Source: Actinomycetota bacterium
GTDB taxonomy: Bacteria; Actinomycetota; Humimicrobiia; Humimicrobiales; Humimicrobiaceae
Length of the DNA: 6,110 bases
Assembly (NCBI GenBank): GCA_003567835.1
Contig: PWYO01000096.1
Span: 1 to 6,110, forward strand
Direction: 5' to 3'
Position numbers and translations under genes: made by a program. Positions 1 through 5,462 of the stretch are shown piece after piece. Positions within the stretch are counted from its first letter, which is position 1, and each line of letters starts with the position of its first letter. The notes beneath the pieces are model-generated. The model was given only the letters and a program-made list of their open reading frames with translations, searched no databases and was not told the origin of the DNA.

Positions 1-4
1 ATGT

Positions 5-1222
5 TTATGCGGTACATCCGTCTGCTTCCTCTATTGCTTTTACCATGTCCAGGGCCTTCCTGGTAGGACCCACATCATGGACTCTGAATATGTCTGCACC
101 TTTCAGGTACCCGTACAATGCTGCAGCAATGCTGGGCTCCAGCCTCTCTTGGGCAGCCAGCCCCAGGGTTTTTTCAATAAATGACTTTCTTGAAGCCCCT
201 AAAAGCAAGGGATGGCCCATGGTACTAAATTCCCTTAATTTTTTAATCAGCTGAAGATTGTGCTGGACGGTTTTGCCAAAACCTATTCCGGGGTCAATGA
301 CCACACTTGAGGGATGGATGCCGGAATTTACTGCATTTTCTACAGCGGCATAAAGCCAGTCATATACTTCTTCTACCACATTGCCATAAACCGGATTTTT
401 CTGCATATCTTTGGGGGTCCCTTTTATATGCATCAGCACCACCCCTGCCCCGCTTTGGGCAACAAGTTCTGCCATTTGCCGGTCAAAAGTCAAGGCACTG
501 ATGTCATTGATGATATCTGCCCCTGCCTCCAGGGCCAAGCTGGCAACCTGGGCACGGTACGTATCAACGGAAACCAGCACATCGCAGCACCTTTTGATAT
601 TTTCAATGACAGGAACCGTCCTGGAGATCTCCTCTTGCAGGCTGACCGGATCTGAGCCGGGCCTGGTGGACATGCCTCCTACATCAATCATATCCGCACC
701 CTGGGCTATCATCTCCTCTGCCCTCCGCTGCGCGGCCTCCCGGCTGAAATGTTTTCCCCCGTCAAAAAATGAATCCGGCGTGACATTCAAAATCCCCATG
801 ATTAAAAATCTGCCTCCGAGATCAATCCGGGCATCCCTGGCTTGGAGGATTTTTTTGTCGCTTTCCAAATTTTTTATGAAGTCAGAAAGCTGGGCGGATA
901 GTTTTTTTAACCCGAAAGGCTGCATCTTTATTTTGCTTACGAGGCTTTTTAGCACCGGTTCGGTTGCCAGAAGAATGGCGTCAATGGTTCCTTCTTTTTG
1001 GATCAGGGCATTCCTTGAAGTTGCCACCTCTGCGCCCCGGGCCAGTGCTTCCTGCTTTAAAATATTGACAGCCACCGGGCTCATGTCCTTTATTTTGAGG
1101 GCCAGAGGCTTGGTTTTGGGGGACATGATCTTTGACCCTGCAGCTGTAACCCCTATTTGCTTAAAAGCCTGACAGGCATCATTGAACCCGCTAAGATCCA
1201 AAGCCCTTATTTTATAACCCAA
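5..1222 (-). CDS. folP: Dihydropteroate synthase with N-terminal extension
   Basis: Condenses 6-hydroxymethyl-7,8-dihydropterin pyrophosphate with p-aminobenzoate to give 7,8-dihydropteroate; the sulfonamide target. It has 405 residues against about 280 for E. coli or B. subtilis. The extra part is residues 1-135, an unrecognised mixed alpha/beta segment. The DHPS TIM barrel follows: GILNVTPDSFFDGG (143-156, Asn146 as the usual metal ligand), VGGMSTRPG (181-189), SVDTYRA (218-224), INDIS (238-242), MHIKGTP (264-270), IDPGIGFGK (309-317), GASRKSF (342-348, Lys346) and RVHDV (380-384, phosphate-binding Arg380 and His382). All expected catalytic positions are present. Met184 stands where many DHPS enzymes have Glu. 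The start is TTG with AGGAG 6 bases upstream, and the extension is in frame with good family-like sequence from residue 3 on. The stop (TAA) is four bases from the window edge, so downstream folate genes, if any, are outside. Confidence 0.95.
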   Translation of the reverse strand: MGYKIRALDLSGFNDACQAFKQIGVTAAGSKIMSPKTKPLALKIKDMSPVAVNILKQEALARGAEVATSRNALIQKEGTIDAILLATEPVLKSLVSKIKMQPFGLKKLSAQLSDFIKNLESDKKILQARDARIDLGGRFLIMGILNVTPDSFFDGGKHFSREAAQRRAEEMIAQGADMIDVGGMSTRPGSDPVSLQEEISRTVPVIENIKRCCDVLVSVDTYRAQVASLALEAGADIINDISALTFDRQMAELVAQSGAGVVLMHIKGTPKDMQKNPVYGNVVEEVYDWLYAAVENAVNSGIHPSSVVIDPGIGFGKTVQHNLQLIKKLREFSTMGHPLLLGASRKSFIEKTLGLAAQERLEPSIAAALYGYLKGADIFRVHDVGPTRKALDMVKAIEEADGCTA

Positions 1223-1228
1223 GTTATG

Positions 1229-1233
1229 CTCCT
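1229..1233 (-). promoter_or_regulatory. folP ribosome binding site (supports the TTG start)
   Basis: AGGAG on the minus strand overlaps the folE TAG stop and lies 6 bases before the TTG at 1222. No ATG stands at suitable spacing, so the TTG is well supported. Confidence 0.7.
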
Positions 1234-1798
1234 ATTTGCTATTGCCCATCAAAGACATCACTTCTGCACGGGTGGCTTGATTGTTTCTGAATATACCCCT
1301 TACCGCCGAAGTCACTGTCTTGGTATCCGGTTTTTTTACGCCCCGCATGCTCATGCACAGATGTTCGGCCTCAACAATAACCATAACGCCGCGGGGTTCT
1401 ATGGTTTTCATAATGGTATTGGCCACAATACTGGTAAGCCTTTCCTGTACTTGGGGCCTTTTGGCTACCGTATCCAAGACCCTGGTGATCTTGCTCAGCC
1501 CCACAATTTTGCCGGTCCTGTTGGGCACATAGGCAATATGGGCCCTGCCCACAAAAGGTACCAGGTGATGTTCGCAAACAGAATAGAAAGGGATATCCTT
1601 TACCATAATGATCTCATCATGGCTCTCATCAAACATGGGGCCCAAAACATCAGCCGGATTTGTGCCCAGCCCGCTGAATATTTCTGCATACATCTCCGCC
1701 ACTCTCCTGGGTGTGCCCCGAAGCCCTTCGCGGCCAAGATCCTCTCCGATCCCTTTTAATATTAAGCGAACACCCTCTTCGATCATCTTTTTATCCAC
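1232..1798 (-). CDS. folE: GTP cyclohydrolase I, FolE type
   Basis: First enzyme of pterin and folate synthesis: it hydrolyses GTP and rearranges it to 7,8-dihydroneopterin triphosphate plus formate; cytoplasmic, a homodecamer in known relatives. At 188 residues it matches bacterial FolE. Zinc ligands are Cys75 and His78 in VCEHHLVPF and Cys148 in HLCMSMRG. His77 and His146 match the catalytic histidines. GLRGTPRRVAEMY (25-37) and GLSKITR (100-106) are further signatures, and the protein is intact, ending in TAG. The start is GTG, supported by GGGAG 7 bases upstream. The folP gene follows after 9 bases and its ribosome binding site overlaps this stop codon, so the two are one translation unit. 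Because the type I zinc site is complete, this is not the zinc-independent FolE2 type. Confidence 0.97.
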   Translation of the reverse strand: MDKKMIEEGVRLILKGIGEDLGREGLRGTPRRVAEMYAEIFSGLGTNPADVLGPMFDESHDEIIMVKDIPFYSVCEHHLVPFVGRAHIAYVPNRTGKIVGLSKITRVLDTVAKRPQVQERLTSIVANTIMKTIEPRGVMVIVEAEHLCMSMRGVKKPDTKTVTSAVRGIFRNNQATRAEVMSLMGNSK

Positions 1799-1805
1799 TG
1801 TGCTG

Positions 1806-1810
1806 CTCCC
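1806..1810 (-). promoter_or_regulatory. folE ribosome binding site (supports the GTG start)
   Basis: GGGAG on the minus strand lies 7 bases before the GTG at 1798. The next in-frame ATG (codon 5) would be 19 bases away, too far, so GTG is preferred. Confidence 0.65.
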
Positions 1811-1840
1811 AGCCTAAAATTTGAAAAATACAGTAGGTCT

Positions 1841-1869
1841 ATTATAGAAGATAATGGCCAAAATGATAA
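1841..1869 (-). promoter_or_regulatory. Predicted sigma-A promoter for folE-folP
   Basis: On the minus strand TTATCA (1864-1869, 4 of 6 matches to TTGACA) and a perfect TATAAT (1841-1846) are separated by 17 bases. It sits in the 79-base gap between the aldo/keto reductase stop and the folE start. Initiation would fall near 1834, giving a leader of roughly 36 bases. That is too short for a tetrahydrofolate riboswitch. No terminator hairpin is visible in the gap, so upstream transcription probably also reads through. Confidence 0.6.
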
Positions 1870-1877
1870 AAAATATT

Positions 1878-2912
1878 TTAATTCGCTCTATGCTGTTTCA
1901 GTTTCTGCATATAAAAATCACTGTTTTGCCGCATCAAGTCCATGATTTTCAGATTGTAGGGGCATTTTTCTTCACACCGGCCACACCGGGTACACTGGTC
2001 GAGTTTTTCCAGCTCCCTGGTCCTTTGGGGATCAAGAAACTGGTCAATGGACAGCTGGCCATAGTAAACCTTGGTAAAATTAAATTCATAGATATTCAAT
2101 CCTTGGGGGCAAGGCATGCAGTACCTGCAGCCCCGGCAAAATTTTGGTCCCAGCCTTTTTCTTATTTCTGCAATCTTTTTCCAGTCCCCGCTGCTCATTG
2201 GCCGCCGGTCATTCATATGCTTGATGTTTTGGTCAAGCTCGTTTACACATTCGGTCCCAATAACCGGAATAACCTGGGGAAACTGCTGGATATACCGCAA
2301 AGCCAGGCCCACATCACCGATCCGTCCTCCGCCCAAGGGTTTCATGCCCATGATGCCTATATGATTTCTCACCAGCCTTTTGTAAACCAGAGGTTGGGTA
2401 AACTCAACCGAGACAAAGTTTACAGGCATCAATATGGCTGAAAAATCTGGAAATTGGTCATACTTGTCTATGATATCCGGGCTATGGCATGAAAAACCAA
2501 TATGCCTTATTTTGCCCCGCTTTTTCTGCGCAAGCAAAGCATCCAATACCCCATTTTGGACCAGCTTTTCATATTTTTGGCTGCGGGACAGGTCATGGCA
2601 CATAAAAATGTCAATATAATCGGTGCCCAGCCGCAAAAGGCTGGAATCCAGCTGGTTTAAAAATTCCTTCCGGTCCGTATGATATGATTTGGTGCAGATA
2701 ATCAGCTGATCCCTGATGCCCCTGATCGCTTTGCCCAGGAGATGTTCGCTATGAGGATAATTATGAGCGGTATCAATCAGGTTGATGCCTCTGTCATGGG
2801 CTTCTTTTACCAGGGAAACGGCCTGCTTTGGCGCCAGGCGGGCAAACTGCAGGGCTCCAAATCCCATCTCAGATACCTTAAGCCCTGTTTTGCCCAGTTT
2901 TTTGTATCTCAC
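1878..2912 (-). CDS. Aldo/keto reductase with C-terminal two-[4Fe-4S] ferredoxin region (COG1453-like)
   Basis: A 344-residue predicted cytoplasmic oxidoreductase. The N-terminal part (about 1-235) is an aldo/keto reductase TIM barrel opening with MRYKKLGKTGLKVSEMGFGAL. It has the family tetrad in place: Asp47 (LIDTA), Tyr52 (NYPHSE), Lys75 (CTKS) and His106 (MCHDL). The C-terminal part carries two cysteine clusters, CRGCRYCMPCP (C259, C262, C265, C268) and CTRCGRCEEKCP (C307, C310, C313, C317), expected to hold two [4Fe-4S] centres. This architecture is known in the COG1453 group, common in anaerobes; its substrates are mostly unassigned and none can be named here. The start is GTG, sharing four bases with the ftsH stop. 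AAGAGAG lies 9 bases upstream and an AGGA directly abuts the start, so translation is probably coupled to ftsH. It is probably co-transcribed with ftsH rather than with folE, because a promoter follows it. Confidence 0.93.
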   Translation of the reverse strand: MRYKKLGKTGLKVSEMGFGALQFARLAPKQAVSLVKEAHDRGINLIDTAHNYPHSEHLLGKAIRGIRDQLIICTKSYHTDRKEFLNQLDSSLLRLGTDYIDIFMCHDLSRSQKYEKLVQNGVLDALLAQKKRGKIRHIGFSCHSPDIIDKYDQFPDFSAILMPVNFVSVEFTQPLVYKRLVRNHIGIMGMKPLGGGRIGDVGLALRYIQQFPQVIPVIGTECVNELDQNIKHMNDRRPMSSGDWKKIAEIRKRLGPKFCRGCRYCMPCPQGLNIYEFNFTKVYYGQLSIDQFLDPQRTRELEKLDQCTRCGRCEEKCPYNLKIMDLMRQNSDFYMQKLKQHRAN

Positions 2913-4786
2913 TCCTGTTTGCTCTCTTGACTTACTTTTTTCTGGCTTTTAACATCGGAGAGCAGCTCCAGCACGTCCTGGCGGTGCAAGGTCTCTTTCT
3001 CGATTAGTTCATTGCTGAGCTTGGCCAACGCTTCACTGTTTTCAGTGATAATTTTTTTGGCCATATGATAGCAATCTGTGATAATACCATGCACTTCTTC
3101 ATCAATCAGTGAAGCCACCTTGTCGCTGTAATGGGGTTTGCTGGTAATATCCCGGCCTAAAAATACTTCATCTTCTGATTCCCCTTTAAAGGTTAGGGGC
3201 CCCAGCTTTTCGCTCATACCGAATTCGGTAACCATCTTTCTTGCCAGCTTGGTGGCCCTGTCCAGATCATTCTGTGCCCCTGAGGTAATATCATCAAAAT
3301 TGAGTTCTTCGGAAACCCTTCCCCCCAAAAGCTGGGTGATATTGTCTAAAAGCTCCCTTTTGGATTTTAAAAATCTGTCCCCTTCGGGAAGCGCCATCAC
3401 ATAGCCCAGCGCCCGGCCCCTAGAGATAATGGAGATCTTGTGTATGGGATCTGTGTTAGGCAGAACATAAGAAAGCATTGCATGCCCTGATTCATGGAAA
3501 GCAATAATCCTTTTTTCCTTTTCGCTGATTACCCTGTTTTTCTTTTCGGGCCCGGCTATGACTCTCTCAACCGCTTCTTCAACTTCCAGCATGCTCAGCT
3601 TCTTTTTATTCCGCCTGGCTGCCAGAAGCGAAGCCTCATTAAACAGGTTTTCCAGATCAGCTCCGGTAAATCCGGGGGTTTGCTTGGCAATGGTCTCCAG
3701 ATTGATATCATTGTCCAATGGCTTATTTTTAGAATGTATTTTAAGAATTTCTTCCCTTCCCCGCAGGTCAGGCCTGTCTACCACAATCTGCCTGTCAAAC
3801 CGCCCGGGCCTTAAAAGTGCAGGGTCCAGAATATCCGGCCGATTGGTGGCAGCAATTAAAATAACCGTGCTGTCTTTGTCAAAACCGTCCATCTCTACCA
3901 GCAGCTGGTTTAAGGTCTGCTCCCTTTCATCATGGCCGCCGCCAAGCCCAGCGCCCCTGTGCCTGCCCACAGCATCAATTTCATCCATGAATATAATGGA
4001 AGGCTGACTGGCTTTGGCCTGGGCAAAAAGATCCCGAACCCTGGAAGCACCAACCCCCACAAACATTTCCACAAATTCCGAGCCGCTGATGGAAAAGAAA
4101 GGCACACCGGCTTCACCGGCCACTGCCCGGGCCAGCAATGTCTTGCCGGTACCCGGCGGGCCAAAAAGAAGAACCCCTTTGGGGATCTTGGCCCCGATAG
4201 ACTTAAACTTTCCAGGATTTTCCAAAAATGCTTCTACTTCCCGAAGCTCTTCGACCGCTTCATCCGCACCGGCCACATCCTTGAAAGTAACCCTCTGCTT
4301 GCCTTTACTGGCAAGCCTGGCCTTGCTTTTACCAAATTGAAGCACTTTGGAGCCGCCCCCCTGCATCTGGTTCATCATAAAGAAAATCAGTCCGAAAATT
4401 AAAAGGAAAGGCAGGGCCCCTACCAGGATCTGAATCCACATAGACTGCCTCTGGTTGTCCACCCGGAAGGGCACGTCTTCTTCTAAAAGCAGCTGGGACA
4501 CATCATAGGTTTCCAGAAAGGAGACCGTAAACAAGGTTCCGTCCCTTAGCTCACCCTCAATGATTTTATCTTCCCCTTTTACGATAAGGGGGACATCGGT
4601 GTTGATATTGTCCGCCTCAACCTCGGCTATAAATTCATTCATGGAAAACTCCTGCACTTCATCGGTAAAGAACAAGGGATTCCTGAATATTAAAAACATC
4701 ACCACCACCAGCAGGATCAGCAAGGCAATATTTCTAAAGCTTCTATTTCGAAAACCTTTGTTATTAGGTTCTTTTTTCAAATTCAA
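2909..4786 (-). CDS. ftsH: ATP-dependent zinc metalloprotease FtsH
   Basis: Membrane-anchored AAA+ protease that forms hexamers and degrades misassembled membrane proteins and selected regulators. At 625 residues it has normal family length. Order of parts: a basic N-terminus; TM1 about 19-36; an extracytoplasmic domain about 37-116; TM2 about 117-138; an AAA+ module with Walker A GPPGTGKT (209-216), pore loop FVG (242-244), Walker B IIFMDEID (264-271), and second region of homology with arginine fingers R326 and R329; then the peptidase domain with zinc motif HESGH (H431, E432, H435) and third ligand Asp507 in SGAQNDLDRAT. All catalytic residues are present. The start is TTG at 4786; TTG at 4780 (residue 3) is equally possible. 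No in-frame ATG fits the AGGAG site. Its TGA overlaps the GTG of the next gene by four bases (GTGA), so coupling is likely. A predicted promoter and palindrome lie just upstream. Confidence 0.97.
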   Translation of the reverse strand: MNLKKEPNNKGFRNRSFRNIALLILLVVVMFLIFRNPLFFTDEVQEFSMNEFIAEVEADNINTDVPLIVKGEDKIIEGELRDGTLFTVSFLETYDVSQLLLEEDVPFRVDNQRQSMWIQILVGALPFLLIFGLIFFMMNQMQGGGSKVLQFGKSKARLASKGKQRVTFKDVAGADEAVEELREVEAFLENPGKFKSIGAKIPKGVLLFGPPGTGKTLLARAVAGEAGVPFFSISGSEFVEMFVGVGASRVRDLFAQAKASQPSIIFMDEIDAVGRHRGAGLGGGHDEREQTLNQLLVEMDGFDKDSTVILIAATNRPDILDPALLRPGRFDRQIVVDRPDLRGREEILKIHSKNKPLDNDINLETIAKQTPGFTGADLENLFNEASLLAARRNKKKLSMLEVEEAVERVIAGPEKKNRVISEKEKRIIAFHESGHAMLSYVLPNTDPIHKISIISRGRALGYVMALPEGDRFLKSKRELLDNITQLLGGRVSEELNFDDITSGAQNDLDRATKLARKMVTEFGMSEKLGPLTFKGESEDEVFLGRDITSKPHYSDKVASLIDEEVHGIITDCYHMAKKIITENSEALAKLSNELIEKETLHRQDVLELLSDVKSQKKVSQESKQE

Positions 4787-4790
4787 ACAT

Positions 4791-4795
4791 CTCCT
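4791..4795 (-). promoter_or_regulatory. ftsH ribosome binding site with ambiguous start
   Basis: AGGAG on the minus strand is directly followed by an out-of-frame ATG (4788-4790), then by two in-frame TTG codons at 4786 (spacer 4 bases) and 4780 (spacer 10 bases). The out-of-frame ATG has no spacer and opens only an 8-codon frame ending in tandem TAA TAA, so initiation probably uses one of the TTGs. Confidence 0.6.
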
Positions 4796-4812
4796 TTTAT
4801 AAAAAATTTTGC

Positions 4813-4835
4813 CAATTTATGTCTAACATAAATTG
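4813..4835 (-). repeat. 9-bp inverted repeat at the predicted ftsH transcription start
   Basis: On the minus strand CAATTTATG (4827-4835) and CATAAATTG (4813-4821) form a perfect 9-bp inverted repeat around a 5-base TTAGA centre. One mismatch and one further G-C pair extend it to 4811-4837. It starts at about +1 of the predicted ftsH promoter. It could be an operator for a dimeric repressor or a 5'-end mRNA hairpin. A run of six T's follows after GGCAAAA, so a weak terminator or attenuator is conceivable. However, the stem has only two G-C pairs in its 9-bp core and the U-run is not adjacent, so termination is the least likely reading. It matches neither the CIRCE nor the CtsR consensus. Confidence 0.5.
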
Positions 4836-4843
4836 CCACATAG

Positions 4844-4872
4844 ATAATAATATAATTGCTATTCATTTTCAA
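4844..4872 (-). promoter_or_regulatory. Predicted sigma-A promoter for ftsH
   Basis: On the minus strand TTGAAA (4867-4872, 5 of 6 matches to TTGACA) and TATTAT (4844-4849, 5 of 6 matches to TATAAT) are separated by exactly 17 bases. The -35 box and part of the spacer lie in the last codons of hpt. Transcription would begin near 4837, leaving a leader of about 50 bases before ftsH. The assignment rests on consensus match and spacing only, but the location directly before ftsH makes biological sense: it would let ftsH be expressed independently of tilS-hpt. Confidence 0.5.
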
Positions 4873-5395
4873 TATACCCAATAAATGGAAAGTTCCGGTA
4901 TTTTTCATGAAAGTCCAGCCCGTATCCCACCACAAATTTATTGGGTATTTCAAAACCCTTGTATTTGATCCGGTTATCTTTTTTTCCCGGAACTTTTTTA
5001 TCCAGCAGGGCACAAACCTCTATGGATTTGGGATTTCTTGCCCCCAGGTTTTTTAAAAGGTAATTTAATGTCCTGCCCGAATCAATAATATCTTCTATAA
5101 TGATGACTTCCTCACCTTCGACATTAAACTCCAGATCCTTGGTAATCCTTACAATGCCCGAACTTAACTTTGGGTTGCCGTAACTGGAAACAGCCATAAA
5201 GTCAAAGACCACAGGGATGGGGATATGCCTGCAGATGTCTGCGATAAATATAAATGAACCCCTGAGTATGGAAACAAGTACTGGACTGCGCCCCTTATAG
5301 TCCTGGGTAATCTGTAAGCCCAGTTCCCTTATTTTTTCCTGCAGCGCATCTTCTGCTATGAGCACCCTGATTTTTTTGTCTTCGCAAAGGACCAT
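4859..5395 (-). CDS. hpt: Hypoxanthine (guanine) phosphoribosyltransferase
   Basis: Purine salvage enzyme that joins hypoxanthine or guanine to PRPP, giving IMP or GMP and pyrophosphate; cytoplasmic. From the start chosen here the protein has 178 residues, close to the roughly 180 of B. subtilis HprT. Visible are the active-site loop SSYGN (residues 70-74), the PRPP-binding signature IIIEDIIDSGRTL (98-110, with the acidic pair E101-D102 and the catalytic-loop Asp105), an LLDKK segment near 130-134 that holds the purine-site lysine region, and the C-terminal FVVGYGLDFHEKYRNFPFIG block. The ATG at 5395 is chosen because AGGAG lies 5 bases upstream. An in-frame ATG at 5434 would add 13 residues (MCSYEYKQDRGER) and has its own weaker AGAGG; it cannot be excluded. 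The gap to tilS is 67 bases (28 with the longer start) with no clear promoter, so read-through from tilS is likely. It ends with TAG. Confidence 0.95.
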   Translation of the reverse strand: MVLCEDKKIRVLIAEDALQEKIRELGLQITQDYKGRSPVLVSILRGSFIFIADICRHIPIPVVFDFMAVSSYGNPKLSSGIVRITKDLEFNVEGEEVIIIEDIIDSGRTLNYLLKNLGARNPKSIEVCALLDKKVPGKKDNRIKYKGFEIPNKFVVGYGLDFHEKYRNFPFIGYIENE

Positions 5396-5400
5396 TCTCT

Positions 5401-5405
5401 CTCCT
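5401..5405 (-). promoter_or_regulatory. hpt ribosome binding site (decides the start)
   Basis: The minus strand reads AGGAG here, followed by AGAGA and then ATG at 5395. This match at normal spacing favours the shorter HPRT of 178 residues over the in-frame ATG 39 bases upstream. Confidence 0.7.
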
Positions 5406-5462
5406 CGGTCCTGCTTATATTCATAACTGCACATAAAGCCTCTTTTTGTCTAGACTTGGTTT

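Noticed and set aside
411..1172. 253-codon open frame on the plus strand
   Set aside because: It lies wholly opposite folP, has no recognisable protein motif, and is a reverse-strand shadow of a clearly coding gene.
1799..1840. Tetrahydrofolate riboswitch before folE
   Set aside because: The predicted leader is about 36 bases and shows no multi-stem structure, far shorter than the known element.
1157..2441. Plus-strand open frames of 200 and 195 codons opposite folE and the aldo/keto reductase
   Set aside because: They shadow genes with intact catalytic motifs, and their translations show no family features.
4796..4826. Possible second ftsH promoter, TAGACA-N18-TATAAA
   Set aside because: The -10 box would lie immediately before AGGAG, so the transcript would begin at or after the ribosome binding site. 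The TTGAAA-N17-TATTAT pair upstream is better.
4801..4837. Rho-independent terminator between hpt and ftsH
   Set aside because: The stem is A/T-rich with two G-C pairs in its 9-bp core, and the T-run is separated from it by GCAAAA. Its place at a predicted promoter fits an operator or 5' hairpin better.
4783..5013. 76-codon minus-strand frame running out of hpt to the ftsH start
   Set aside because: It is out of frame with hpt, starts inside it, and has no recognisable motif or convincing ribosome binding site.
5393..5434. Longer hpt starting at the ATG at 5434
   Set aside because: It would add 13 residues not expected from the family length, and the ATG at 5395 has a better-placed AGGAG. 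It is kept only as an alternative.
5448..5455. 8-bp palindrome GTCTAGAC between tilS and hpt
   Set aside because: Perfect palindromes this short are expected by chance, and no promoter elements at proper spacing surround it.
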